A program made the position numbers and the translations under genes. 58,059 bases of DNA from the NCBI RefSeq assembly GCF_030693625.1, contig NZ_JAUYAF010000046.1, positions 1-58,059 on the forward strand. Direction: 5' to 3'. A model generated the notes under the pieces. It was not told the DNA's origin, searched no databases, and saw only the letters and a list, made by a program, of their open reading frames with translations. Positions 44,589 to 53,684 of this stretch are shown one piece after another; the stretch's first letter is position 1, and every line of letters begins with the position of its first letter. Source of the stretch: Phenylobacterium sp. (GTDB lineage Bacteria; Pseudomonadota; Alphaproteobacteria; Caulobacterales; Caulobacteraceae).

Positions 44589-45563
44589 ATGGGTCTGCTC
44601 CGAATCGTCATTTCCCGACTGCTGGCCATCCTGATGTTCGGCGAGGGCCTCGTCTGCGCCGTCGCCGCCCTGGTGGCGCACGGGGGGCGCGTCTCGGCGC
44701 GGGCCGACATCCTGACCCATTTCGCGCCCTTCTGGCTGGCGGGCGCCCTGGTGGTGGTGGGCTACGCCCTGCTGCTGGCGCCCAAGACCCTGCGGACGGT
44801 GTTTCTGACGGTGGGCGGCGTGGGCGTGGTGGCGGCGGGCGCCCTGGTCCTGCCCGAACTGATCCGGCCGATGACCCCGCGCGCCCCGGCCAGCGCGCCC
44901 AACCAGCTCAAGCTGGTCCAGTTCAACGTCTGGGGTCGCAACGCCGACCTGGCGCAAACCGCCCAGTGGATCGTGGACCAGGACGCCGACATCGTGGTGA
45001 TCGAGGAGGCCTCGCCGGCCGTGCGCGACGCCATCCTGCTTCGGCGCGCCTATCACGTGGTGTGCGGCGACTGCCAGGTGATGATCTTCAGCAAGCTCAA
45101 GCCGCTCGACAGCGGAGCCCCAGCCTCTCCGGCGGGCCTGCCGCGACCGCCCATAGCGCAAGGGACCTATCGCAACGCCGGGGGCCAGTTCACCGTCCTG
45201 GGCGCCCACTACACCTGGCCGACCCAGGGCTCGCTGCAACAGCAGCAGGGGCGGCGCCTGGCCTGGGTGCTGGACCATTATTCGAAGGACGCGATGATCC
45301 TGGCCGGCGACTTCAACTCCACGCCGTGGTCCTTCTCGCGGCGGCGGGAAGACCAGCTGTTTGGCTTGGAGCGCCGGACCAAGGCGCTGTTCTCCTGGCC
45401 GGCAGGCGAGGTTTCAGATCGGCGGATCAAGGTCCCCTTCCCGTTCCTGCCCATCGACCATGTCTATGCGGGCAAGCAGTGGCGGACGGTCAGCGTCAAG
45501 CGCGGGCCGGCGCTGGGGTCGGACCATTTTCCGGTGATCGTCACCCTGGCGCGGACGCCCTAG
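44589..45563 (+). CDS. Membrane-anchored endonuclease/exonuclease/phosphatase family protein
   Basis: A 324-aa protein from ATG 44589. Three N-terminal membrane helices (about residues 5-95) precede a complete EEP (DNase I-like) domain: 'LVQFNVWGRNADL' (Asn), 'VVIEEAS' (Glu), 'GAHYTWPT' (His), 'LAGDFNSTPWS' (Asp-Asn) and 'GSDHFPVIV' (Asp-His). All catalytic positions of the family are present. Such proteins are often phospho(di)esterases acting on lipids or nucleic acids at the membrane; the substrate is unknown. Convergent stop codons overlap those of the next gene by 2 bases. Confidence 0.88.
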   Translation: MGLLRIVISRLLAILMFGEGLVCAVAALVAHGGRVSARADILTHFAPFWLAGALVVVGYALLLAPKTLRTVFLTVGGVGVVAAGALVLPELIRPMTPRAPASAPNQLKLVQFNVWGRNADLAQTAQWIVDQDADIVVIEEASPAVRDAILLRRAYHVVCGDCQVMIFSKLKPLDSGAPASPAGLPRPPIAQGTYRNAGGQFTVLGAHYTWPTQGSLQQQQGRRLAWVLDHYSKDAMILAGDFNSTPWSFSRRREDQLFGLERRTKALFSWPAGEVSDRRIKVPFPFLPIDHVYAGKQWRTVSVKRGPALGSDHFPVIVTLARTP

Positions 45564-46012
45564 AGGCTCGCGCGGGCCTTGGCCAGGGCGCGCTCGGCCT
45601 CGCGACTGTCGGCTTGGTAGGCCTCCAGCGCCTCAGATTCGCGGGCGTCCAGGGCGGCGCGCTCGGCCGCGATGGCGGCGGCGGCGGCCTCATGTGCCAC
45701 CTCGACCTCAGCCAAGTGGTGCTCGGCCGCCTCCACCTTGCGCAGCGCCGCCTTGGAGGGCCCCTTGGGCTTGACCACCTTGGGCAAGGCGGCCGGCAGG
45801 ACGTGGCTCTTGGCGGGACGGCGCAGGACTTCGCCGGGCTGGGCGAGCGCGGCCTTCATCAGTTCGGGATCGTCGGTCTCGTGGGCCGCGCCGCTGGCGA
45901 ACAGGTCCTGGCGGGCTTCCCATGCGGCCAGCGCCTTGGGTCGTGACGAGGCCGCCACCACATAGTCGGCCAGGCCGTCCGAGGTGACGAAGACCTTCAG
46001 CTTGGCGGCCAT
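45560..46012 (-). CDS. Hypothetical coiled-coil protein, 150 aa
   Basis: A 150-aa protein from ATG 46012 (MAAKLKVFVTSDGLADYVVAASSRPKALAAW). The first ~50 residues look like a small alpha/beta domain. The last ~60 ('KAALRKVEAAEHHLAEVEVAHEAAAAAIAAERAALDARESEALEAYQADSREAERALAKA') are strongly heptad-patterned and should form a coiled coil. It is cytoplasmic, with no signal peptide. No family is recognised. It is followed 10 bp upstream by the HD-hydrolase gene on the same strand and probably lies in its operon. Confidence 0.75.
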   Translation of the reverse strand: MAAKLKVFVTSDGLADYVVAASSRPKALAAWEARQDLFASGAAHETDDPELMKAALAQPGEVLRRPAKSHVLPAALPKVVKPKGPSKAALRKVEAAEHHLAEVEVAHEAAAAAIAAERAALDARESEALEAYQADSREAERALAKARASL

Positions 46013-46022
46013 TCCCAATCCC

Positions 46023-46576
46023 TCAGGCCAGGGAGGCGATCTCCCGGGCGATATTGGCCCGCGCCACGTCCTCGAAGAGGGCGCGGAACGCCGGGTCGGG
46101 GTAGATAACCGGCGCGTCCAGGAAGTGTTGCATCACCTTGGCCCGGCCGACGCGCCAGGCGTCCTCCGGAACATGGGCATATTCCTCGCGGATCTGGCGA
46201 GAATAGGCGTCGTAGTCGAGGGGCGCGGCCGCCAGGATGGCAAGGTCGATGGAGACCAGGATCTCGCCCAGTCGATCCTCTTCCTCGACAAGGTGGCCGG
46301 CGGTCAGGCGGATCAGCCGAGCCACCTCCTCGCGGGCGTGCAGGGAGACGTCGAGGTCGCGGAGATCGCGCTTGGCCATCTCCGCGCTCTTGGCCTCGTT
46401 GTCCGGAGCGGTCGGGTCATAGACCGCGTCGTGCCACCAGATGGCGTAGGTCAGCACGTCGCGCTCAGAGTCCATCAACTCGGGAACCTGATCGAGCAGC
46501 GCCAGGCACTGCTCGATATGGGTCCTGGTATGATAGCGCCTATGCGGTTCGGCGTAGGCCGCCTCGAGCTCGGGGG

Positions 46577-46580
<4 letters not shown>
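46023..46580 (-). CDS. Predicted metal-dependent HD-superfamily hydrolase
   Basis: A 185-aa protein of the HD superfamily (COG4339-type): 'RRYHTRTHIEQCLALLDQV' (first His), 'AIWWHDAVYDP' (His-Asp pair) and a late 'VSIDLAILAAAP' (Asp). The metal site is therefore complete and a phosphohydrolase activity is likely, substrate unknown. The start is GTG 46580, overlapping the cyclophilin stop by 4 bases (GTGA). The gene sits in a compact minus-strand run of secreted cyclophilin, cytoplasmic cyclophilin, HD hydrolase and coiled-coil gene. Confidence 0.88.
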
Positions 46581-47037
<457 letters not shown>

Positions 47038-47038
<1 letters not shown>

Positions 47039-47910
47039 TACTTCACCTCTGAGGGAATTCGAATTGCGCAGGCCGTGAAATCGGCGCCCATCGCGCCGCG
47101 CACATTGGCGATCTCGGCCTTGAACCAGGGACCGGCGGGATCGATCACCCGAACCTTCGGGCGTTCGGCGGCCGGGATATCCGCCATCACGCGGACCTTC
47201 AACATCTTATCGGGATCGACCACCGGTTCGCCGACCTTGATGGCCCGCACCGCCTCGAGGCCCGAGATCACCCGGCCGAAGGCGGTGTAGCGCTTTTCCA
47301 GGGACGGATAGGCCTGGCGCATCAGGAAGAACTGGCTGTTGGCGCTGGCCTCGGCCTCGCCGCGCGCCATGCCGGCGACGCCCGGGCAATAGAGACCCCA
47401 GCCGGAGATCTTGCCGTCCTTGGTCATGGGCATGAGCATCGAGCTCTGGGTCATGACCGGCAGGGCGCCCACGAAGCCGATCTCGGCCACGGTCTGGTCG
47501 GCGACCTGGACGAAGGGGGTCTCGGGACCGCGGCGGAAGGTGAACTCGGCCTCCAGGTCGGGCTTGTCCGAACCGCCCTGGCCGGTGTCCTGGGGGTCAC
47601 CAGTCTGGGCCATGAAGGCGTCGATGACCCGGAAGAACAGGCGGCCGTCATAGAGGCCCGTGCGGGTCAGCTCCTTGACCCGGACCACGTGGGCCGGCGC
47701 GAGCTGGGGGGACAGCTCCAGCAGAATGCGGCCCTTGCTGGTGTCGATCACCAGGACGTTCTCGGGATCAGGCGTGCGCCAGTCGGCGGCGGTCGGCGCG
47801 CCGGGCGCGCTGGGCACGGCGGGGGCGGCCGGGGTCTTGGCCTTGGGCGCGGCGAAGGCGGAGCCGGCGAGCGCCAGAACGGCGGAGGAGATCAGGAGGG
47901 AGCGGATCAT
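47038..47910 (-). CDS. Secreted cyclophilin-type peptidyl-prolyl isomerase
   Basis: A 290-aa protein with a signal peptide (MIRSLLISSAVLALAGSAFA) and a Pro/Ala linker ahead of a cyclophilin domain. 'GRLFFRVIDAFMAQTGDPQDTGQGGSD' retains the catalytic Arg, with Phe at the His position. 'ASANSQFFLMRQAYPSLEKRYTAFGRV' completes the pocket. A 60-residue insertion and C-terminal extension make it longer than the cytoplasmic copy. It probably acts in the periplasm. It is the first gene of a run with the cytoplasmic cyclophilin, HD hydrolase and coiled-coil gene. Confidence 0.92.
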
Positions 47911-48002
47911 GGTCCCACTCCTAGCGGGGCGCGGGCGAGATCGCCACCCCGCGCGGGCAGGTTCAGGCGCCGCATGAAGTCGTACCCCAGAGGCTGGAAG
48001 AT

Positions 48003-48019
48003 AGTTCGGGATCCGAACT
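48003..48019. terminator. 7-bp hairpin at the 3' end of coaD
   Basis: AGTTCGG (48003-48009) and CCGAACT (48013-48019) pair perfectly around GAT and reach into the coaD stop codon (48018-48020). It is short and has no clear T-tract, so its role as terminator is tentative. Confidence 0.35.
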
Positions 48020-48521
48020 AGTTCGCGCCGGCGGCCACCTTGGCCAGCAGGGCTTCGCGGACGCCAGGGCTGACGAACTTGCTCACCTCGCCGCCGAGGA
48101 TGGCGATTTCCTTGACCAGCTTGGAGGACACCGCCTGGTGACGGGGGTCGGCCATCAGGAACACGGTCTCGATGTCGCGGTCGAGCTGCTGGTTCATGGC
48201 GGTCATCTGGAATTCGTATTCGAAGTCGGCCACGGCGCGCAGGCCGCGGATGATGACGCTGGCCCCGACCTCGCGGGCGAAGTGGATCAGCAGGCCCTCA
48301 TAGGGCTGGACCACGATCTCGATGTCCTTGGGCAGGCCCGAGGCCAGGTCGCGCAGGATGGCGACCCGCTCGTCGAGGGTGAACAGCGGCCCCTTGCCGG
48401 CGTTGATCGCCACTCCGATCACCAGCTTGTCCACCAACTTCACGGCGCGGCCGATGATGTCGGTATGGCCGTTGTGAATCGGGTCGAACGTCCCCGGATA
48501 GATCCCGACGCGGGTGGCCAT
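48018..48521 (-). CDS. coaD: Pantetheine-phosphate adenylyltransferase
   Basis: A 167-aa enzyme of the nucleotidyltransferase superfamily that makes dephospho-CoA from 4'-phosphopantetheine and ATP. 'GIYPGTFDPIHNGH' (HxGH type) and 'VIIRGLRAVADFEYEFQMTAMN' are intact, with 'SSKLVKEIA' (SSTxVRE-like) near the C-terminus. The length is as usual. It lies 64 bp from the gyrA stop on the same strand. The order gyrA-coaD-cyclophilins is as seen in Caulobacter-type genomes, which I recall from general knowledge. Confidence 0.96.
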   Translation of the reverse strand: MATRVGIYPGTFDPIHNGHTDIIGRAVKLVDKLVIGVAINAGKGPLFTLDERVAILRDLASGLPKDIEIVVQPYEGLLIHFAREVGASVIIRGLRAVADFEYEFQMTAMNQQLDRDIETVFLMADPRHQAVSSKLVKEIAILGGEVSKFVSPGVREALLAKVAAGAN

Positions 48522-48585
48522 TCGCCTGTATCCCCCAACTGTTCTTGGCTTCGGCTTTGGCCGGGCAAGCGTTTGAAGGCAAGCC

Positions 48586-51363
48586 CTAAGTTTCGTCCGG
48601 CCCCGCTTGCGCCTCGACTTCCAGCTCGTCGCCCTCCCCGCCGCCCTGATCAGCCAGGCGTTCGACCGAGACGACGTGCTCGTCCTGGGCGGTGCGGAAG
48701 ATGGTGACGCCCGAGGTGTTGCGGCTGATGACGCGGACCTGACCGACGGGCGTGCGGATCAGCTGGCCCTGATCGGTGACCAGCAGGATCTCGTCGAACT
48801 CCTCCACCGGGAAGGAGGCGGCCAGACGTCCGCCCTTGCCCTTCTTGGTGAGGTCCTGGGCCAGCAGGCCCTGGCCGCCCCGGCCGGTGCGGCGGAACTC
48901 GTAGGCCGAGGTCCGCTTGCCGTAGCCCTCGGTGGAGACGGTGAGGATGAACTCCTCGGCCGCGCCCAGGGCCGCGATGCGGTCCGGAGACAGGGCCTCG
49001 TCGCCGGCCTCGTCCTCGTCGTCGGGCGCCGCGGCGTCCTCGATGTCCTCACCCTCGCCGCTGATGGCGCGACGCATGGCGTTGGCGTGCTTCACATAGG
49101 CGGCGCGTTCCGCCGGCGTGGCGGTGACCGAGCGCAGCACGGCCATGGAGATGACACTGTCGCCCTCGGCCAGGCGGATGCCGCGCACGCCGGTGGATTC
49201 ACGGCCGGCGAAGACCCGGACCTCCTCGGTGGCGAAGCGGATGCAGCGGCCCAGCGCGGTGGTGAGCAGGATGTCGTTGGCCTGGGCGTTGCAGACGCCG
49301 ACGCCGATGATCTGGTCGCCCTCGTCCAGCTTCATGGCGATCTTGCCATTGCGCTTGATGCCGATGAAGTCCGACAGCTTGTTGCGCCGCACGCCGCCGG
49401 AGCGGGTGGAGAACATGACGTCGTACTGATCCCAGGTGGCCACGTCCTCGGGCAGGGGCAGGATCGAGGTGATGCTCTCGCCCGGCTCGATGGGCAGCAG
49501 GTTCACGAAGGCCTTGCCGCGCGAGGTGGGCGTGCCAACCGGCAGGCGCCAGACCTTGAGCTGATAGACCTTGCCGCCCGAGGAGAAGAACAGCATCGGG
49601 GTGTGGGTGTTGGCCGAGAAGACGCGGGTGACCGCATCCTCGTCCTTGGTGGACATGCCCGAGCGGCCCTTGCCGCCGCGATGCTGGGTCCGGTAGGTCA
49701 CCAGCGGGGTGCGCTTCACATAGCCGCCGTGGGTCACGGTGATGACCATGTCCTCGCGGGCGATCAGGTCCTCGTCCTCGACGTCGGCGTCGCCGTCGAC
49801 GATCTCGGTGCGGCGCGGCACGGCGAAGGCGGCGCGCACCTCCACCAGCTCCTGGCGCACCACGGCCATGATGTTGTCGCGCGACGACAGCAGGGACAGG
49901 TGGCCCTGGATGGCGCCGGCCAGGCTCTCGGCCTCGCCGAAGATCTCGTCACGGCCAAGGCCGGTGAGGCGCGACAGGGTCAGGGCCAGGATGGCGCGGG
50001 CCTGTTCCTCGGTCAGGCGGATCAGGCCGCCCTCTTCCAGCACGGTGCGCGGGTCGGCGATCAGGTCCACCAGGGGCATCATGTCGCCCGCCGGCCAGCC
50101 CTTGGCCACGATGCGCTCGCGGGCCTCGGCCGGGTCCTTGGACGAGCGGATGATGTGGATGAACTCGTCGATATTGGCCACGGCGATGGCCAGGCCAACC
50201 AAGACGTGGCCGCGGTCGCGGGCCTTGGAGAGTTCGAACTTCTCGCGGCGGACCACGACCTCCTCGCGGAAGTCGATGAAGGCCGTGATCATCTCGCGCA
50301 GACCCATCTGCTGCGGACGGCCGCGGTTCAGGGCCAGCATGTTGACGCCGAAGGAGCTCTGCAGCGGGGTGAAGCGGTAGAGCTGGTTCAGCACCACGTC
50401 GGCCGAGGCGTCGCGCTTCAGCTCGACGACGACGCGCATGCCCTGGCGGTCGCTTTCGTCGCGCAGGTCGGCGATGCCCTCGACGCGCTTCTCGCGCACC
50501 AGCTCGGCGATCCGCTCCACCAGACCGGCCTTGTTCACCTGATAGGGGATGGCGGTGATGATGATGGCTTCGCGGTCCTTGCGGACCTCTTCGATGGCCG
50601 CCTTGCCACGCATGATCACCGAGCCGCGGCCGGTCATCAGGGCGTTGCGGGCGCCGGTTCGGCCGATGATCTCGCCGCCGGTGGGGAAGTCAGGGCCCGG
50701 AACGATGTCCAGCAGCTCGTCCAGCCCGATCTCGGGATTGTCCACATAGGCCAGGCAGGCGTCGACGATCTCACCCAGGTTGTGGGGCGGGATGTTGGTG
50801 GCCATGCCGACGGCGATGCCGCCGCCGCCGTTGACCAGCAGGTTGGGAATCCGCGACGGCAGGACGGTGGGCTCGTGCTCCGAGCCGTCATAGTTGTCCT
50901 TGAAGTCGACGGTGTCCTTGTCCAGGTCGGCGAGGATGGCCATCGCCGCCTTGGTCAGGCGGCACTCGGTGTAGCGCATGGCCGCCGGGGGATCGTTGTC
51001 AACCGAGCCGAAATTGCCCTGACCGTCGATCAGCAGCTGGCTCATGGAGAACGGCTGGGCCAGGCGGACCAGGGTGTCATAGATCGCGAGGTCGCCGTGC
51101 GGGTGGTACTTACCCATCACGTCGCCGACGACCCGGGCCGATTTCACATAGGAGCGGTCAGGCGTATGTCCCTGCTCGCTCATGGAGAACAGGATGCGAC
51201 GGTGCACCGGTTTCAGGCCGTCGCGCACGTCGGGCAGCGCGCGGCTGACGATGACGCTCATGGCGTAGTCGAGGTAGGACTTCTTGAGTTCGTCCTCGAT
51301 GGCGATAGGGGCGATGCCCCCGCGCCGGCCGTCGTCCGGAGGGATAGTGCTGTCGTCGCTCAA
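48586..51363 (-). CDS. gyrA: DNA gyrase subunit A
   Basis: A 925-aa type II topoisomerase subunit. '[34 protein letters not shown]' opens the cleavage domain, and the active-site Tyr lies in '[12 protein letters not shown]'. The C-terminal pinwheel has the GyrA box 'QHRGGKG'. It carries an acidic insert near residue 790 ('[20 protein letters not shown]') and an acidic tail, as alphaproteobacterial GyrA often does. Residue 92, equivalent to E. coli Ser83, is Leu ('[10 protein letters not shown]'), while Asp87 is kept. The start codon is TTG 51363. A GAATC site lies 20 bp upstream. Confidence 0.97.
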   Translation of the reverse strand: MSDDSTIPPDDGRRGGIAPIAIEDELKKSYLDYAMSVIVSRALPDVRDGLKPVHRRILFSMSEQGHTPDRSYVKSARVVGDVMGKYHPHGDLAIYDTLVRLAQPFSMSQLLIDGQGNFGSVDNDPPAAMRYTECRLTKAAMAILADLDKDTVDFKDNYDGSEHEPTVLPSRIPNLLVNGGGGIAVGMATNIPPHNLGEIVDACLAYVDNPEIGLDELLDIVPGPDFPTGGEIIGRTGARNALMTGRGSVIMRGKAAIEEVRKDREAIIITAIPYQVNKAGLVERIAELVREKRVEGIADLRDESDRQGMRVVVELKRDASADVVLNQLYRFTPLQSSFGVNMLALNRGRPQQMGLREMITAFIDFREEVVVRREKFELSKARDRGHVLVGLAIAVANIDEFIHIIRSSKDPAEARERIVAKGWPAGDMMPLVDLIADPRTVLEEGGLIRLTEEQARAILALTLSRLTGLGRDEIFGEAESLAGAIQGHLSLLSSRDNIMAVVRQELVEVRAAFAVPRRTEIVDGDADVEDEDLIAREDMVITVTHGGYVKRTPLVTYRTQHRGGKGRSGMSTKDEDAVTRVFSANTHTPMLFFSSGGKVYQLKVWRLPVGTPTSRGKAFVNLLPIEPGESITSILPLPEDVATWDQYDVMFSTRSGGVRRNKLSDFIGIKRNGKIAMKLDEGDQIIGVGVCNAQANDILLTTALGRCIRFATEEVRVFAGRESTGVRGIRLAEGDSVISMAVLRSVTATPAERAAYVKHANAMRRAISGEGEDIEDAAAPDDEDEAGDEALSPDRIAALGAAEEFILTVSTEGYGKRTSAYEFRRTGRGGQGLLAQDLTKKGKGGRLAASFPVEEFDEILLVTDQGQLIRTPVGQVRVISRNTSGVTIFRTAQDEHVVSVERLADQGGGEGDELEVEAQAGPDET

Positions 51364-51473
51364 GGGGAATTTTTCGCCGTTGGAATCGGACTGGAAATCA
51401 GAGTTCAGTTGTTAACATCCCAGGACCCCCGAGGCCAACCTTCGTGAGCCTGGGAAACGCCTATGGAGACAGT

Positions 51474-52001
51474 ATGAAATTCGCCCTCCCCGGCCTGATC
51501 ATCAGCCTGGCCGCGACGGCCGCCATCGCGGCAGCCGCGCCCGCCAACCTTCGGATCGATCTCAAGAATTCCACCGGCGGCTCCGCCGGGACCCTGACCC
51601 TGACCGAGGCCCCCAACGGGGTGATGCTGAAGGTTGAGGCCAAGGGCCTGACGCCCGGCTGGCACGGGCTGCACTTCCACGAGAAGGGCGACTGCTCGGC
51701 GGCCGGATTCACGTCGGCCGGCGCCCATGTTCACGGCCAGGCCGCCGTGGTTCACGGCCTGTTGAACCCGGACGGCAACGAGGCCGGCGACCTGCCCAAC
51801 CTCTATGTCGGCGCCGATGGGACCGGGACCGCCGAACTGTTCTCCGGCTACACCTCGCTCAGCGGCAAGGGCGCCAGGCCGGCCCTGATGGACGCCGACG
51901 GCTCGGCCCTGGTGATCCACGCAGGCGCCGACGACCATACGACCCAGCCCATCGGCGGCGCCGGCGCCCGCGTGGCGTGTGGGGCCATTCCCAAGGGGTA
52001 G
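51474..52001 (+). CDS. Superoxide dismutase (Cu-Zn) family protein, secreted
   Basis: A 175-aa protein with a signal peptide (MKFALPGLIISLAATAAIAAA). It has the SodC fold: Cu ligands His67 and His69 ('WHGLHFHEKGDC'), His85 in 'SAGAHVHG', His94 and the late His in 'ALVIHAGADD', and a C-terminal Cys for the disulfide ('RVACG'). The zinc ligand His of 'HAGDLPN' is Glu103 ('NEAGDLPN'), so zinc binding is probably altered. ATG 51474 is chosen because the signal peptide starts there. Divergent from gyrA. It would disproportionate periplasmic superoxide if active. Confidence 0.85.
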   Translation: MKFALPGLIISLAATAAIAAAAPANLRIDLKNSTGGSAGTLTLTEAPNGVMLKVEAKGLTPGWHGLHFHEKGDCSAAGFTSAGAHVHGQAAVVHGLLNPDGNEAGDLPNLYVGADGTGTAELFSGYTSLSGKGARPALMDADGSALVIHAGADDHTTQPIGGAGARVACGAIPKG

Positions 52002-52032
52002 GCCGGCCCCTCGCGAGGATACTGGACGGTAG

Positions 52033-52192
52033 ATGCTCCCCCTCTGGGGGAGCTGTTGGCCCGAAGGGCCGGCTGAGGGGGACGTTGACTCTTGTTTGGG
52101 GGCGGTAGGGGCCAACGACGTTGATACCCCTCCGGCTCGCCGCTGCGCGGCGACCCACCTCCCCCACATCGGCGCGAAGCGCCTGGGGGAGG
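52033..52192. repeat. Composite palindromic repeat (multi-hairpin element)
   Basis: At least five perfect hairpins follow in 160 bp: GCTCCCCC/GGGGGAGC (52035-52053), GGCCC/GGGCC (52058-52070), CGCCGC/GCGGCG (52138-52152), and CCTCCCCC/GGGGGAGG (52158-52192) enclosing GGCGC/GCGCC (52171-52183). The composition is that of dispersed repeats found between genes in high-GC Caulobacterales. It lies between the SodC gene and the oxygenase gene, and no ORF in it is convincing. The rest of the gap to 52252 shows nothing. Confidence 0.6.
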
Positions 52193-52252
52193 ATCTTCGC
52201 CCTGCGGTCCACCGCGCCTTGCCAGGGCGGGCGTCCGGCGGCAACCTGCGGC

Positions 52253-53308
52253 ATGTCCATCGTCGTTGGCGCGCTGGCGCCGCGGTTCGTCTGCGCGACG
52301 ACCACAAATCCCCGCTACACCTCCGCGGCCTTCGGTGGCCGCTATGTGCTGCTGGCCTTCCTGCCCACCGACCCGGAGGGCCGGCGCGCGGCGCTGAGCC
52401 TGATCGTCGCGCACCGGGGGCTGTTCGACGATGTGAAGCTCTCGACCTATGGGGTGCTGCGCGACGAGACCACGATCGGCATGGCCCGTGACCAGACCGG
52501 GCTGCGCTGGTTCCTGGACCGCGACGGCGCGGTGAGCCGGCTGTTCGAGGCCCTGACGCCGGAGGGGGAGGCCCGGCCCCGCTGGGTGCTGCTCGATCCG
52601 GCCGAGTGCGTGCTGGCCACCGCCGACATCGACAAGGCCGAAGACCTCTTCGCCCTGATCCAGGCCCTCCCCGCGCCGCAGGACCATGCGGGCGTGCCGC
52701 TGCACGCGCCGGTGCTGATCGCCCCGCGCATCTTCGATCGCGACCTCTGCCGGCGGCTGATCGCCCATTACGAAGCCGATGGCGGCACGCCATCGGGTGT
52801 GATGCGCGAGATCGACGGCAGGACCGTGGGCGTGCTGGACAACTACAAGAAGCGCCGCGACACCATGATCACCGACCTGGGCCTCGTCCGCGAGACGCAC
52901 CAGGCGCTGATGAACCGCCTGTTCCCCCAGATCCGGAAGGCCTTTCAGTTCAAGGTCAGCCATATCGAGCGCAACATGGTGGCCTGCTACGACGCGCAGG
53001 ACGGCGGCTATTTCAAGCCACACCGCGACGACACCACGCCGGGCACCGCCCACCGGCGGTTCGCCTGCTCGATCAATCTCAACGCCGAGGATTTCGAAGG
53101 CGGCGACCTGACCTTCGCCGAGTTCGGTCCCAAGACCTATCGCCCGCCCACCGGCGGGGCGGTGATCTTCTCCTGCTCCCTGCTGCACGAGGCGACCGCG
53201 GTGACCAAGGGCAAGCGCTACGCCTTCCTGCCCTTCCTCTACGACGCCGAAGCCGCCGCGATCCGGGTGGCCAATCGCGAAACCTCCGAGACCGCCGCGG
53301 AAACCTAG
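52253..53308 (+). CDS. Redoxin-like / 2OG-Fe(II) oxygenase fusion protein
   Basis: A 351-aa protein from ATG 52253 (MSIVVGALAPRF). Residues 1-140 look like a thioredoxin-fold AhpC/TSA domain, but the peroxidatic Cys region reads 'AFLPTDPEGR', with no cysteine. Residues 155-345 form a prolyl-4-hydroxylase-type oxygenase with Fe ligands His257 and Asp259 in 'YFKPHRDD', His312 in 'LLHEATAV' and the 2OG-binding Arg322 in 'GKRYAF'. The substrate is unknown. Its stop overlaps that of the convergent ArsR gene. A composite repeat lies just upstream of the start. Confidence 0.85.
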   Translation: MSIVVGALAPRFVCATTTNPRYTSAAFGGRYVLLAFLPTDPEGRRAALSLIVAHRGLFDDVKLSTYGVLRDETTIGMARDQTGLRWFLDRDGAVSRLFEALTPEGEARPRWVLLDPAECVLATADIDKAEDLFALIQALPAPQDHAGVPLHAPVLIAPRIFDRDLCRRLIAHYEADGGTPSGVMREIDGRTVGVLDNYKKRRDTMITDLGLVRETHQALMNRLFPQIRKAFQFKVSHIERNMVACYDAQDGGYFKPHRDDTTPGTAHRRFACSINLNAEDFEGGDLTFAEFGPKTYRPPTGGAVIFSCSLLHEATAVTKGKRYAFLPFLYDAEAAAIRVANRETSETAAET

Positions 53309-53634
53309 GGGGTTTCCAGATCGCGCTTGAGGCGGGCGAGCAGTTCCACCGCCTCGGCGGCGTAGGGCGATATCCAGCGGTCGGAGATCGCCTTCACGGG
53401 CGCAGCGTTCAGGTAGTTCCAGCGGCTGCGCCCTTCGCGACGGGCGATGATCAGCTCGGCGCGCTCCAGCACGCCGATGTGCTGCATGACCGTGCAGCGG
53501 TCCAGGGCGCCGGCGAAGTGGGCGCACAGCTCCCCTGTCGTGCGGGGCCCAGCCTTCAAAATGTCGAGGATTTGCCGCCGGCGGCGGTCGGCCAGGGCCT
53601 TGAAGACCAGGTCATCGGCGTCGTCGGTTGACAT
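53305..53634 (-). CDS. ArsR-family transcriptional regulator
   Basis: A 109-aa winged-helix ArsR-type repressor: 'LVFKALADRRRRQILDILKAGPRTTGELCAHF' and 'CTVMQHIGVLERAELIIARREGRSRWNYLN'. No metal-binding CxC is evident in the recognition helix region, so it belongs to the non-metal SdpR-like branch that pairs with AHSA1 proteins. The start ATG 53634 overlaps the palindrome 53633-53652, so transcripts may be leaderless. Divergent from the AHSA1 gene and convergent with the oxygenase fusion. Confidence 0.9.
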   Translation of the reverse strand: MSTDDADDLVFKALADRRRRQILDILKAGPRTTGELCAHFAGALDRCTVMQHIGVLERAELIIARREGRSRWNYLNAAPVKAISDRWISPYAAEAVELLARLKRDLETP

Positions 53635-53652
53635 GTTATATTTTCATAACAT
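53633..53652. promoter_or_regulatory. Palindromic operator ATGTTAT-N6-ATAACAT
   Basis: Perfect 7-bp arms at 53633-53639 and 53646-53652 surround ATTTTC, in the gap between the divergent ArsR and AHSA1 genes. It includes the last two bases of the ArsR start codon, so binding would block both transcription units and, for ArsR, the start itself. This is the usual architecture of an autoregulated ArsR operator. A/T-rich arms stand out from the GC-rich background. Confidence 0.75.
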
Positions 53653-53684
53653 ATTTGATCGCGATCGCAACCGGAGGCCTTGCC

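Noticed and set aside
48607..51447. 946-residue plus-strand open frame antisense to gyrA
   Set aside because: It is a GC-bias shadow of gyrA: Gly/Ala/His/Gln-rich, without domains, on the opposite strand of a certain gene.
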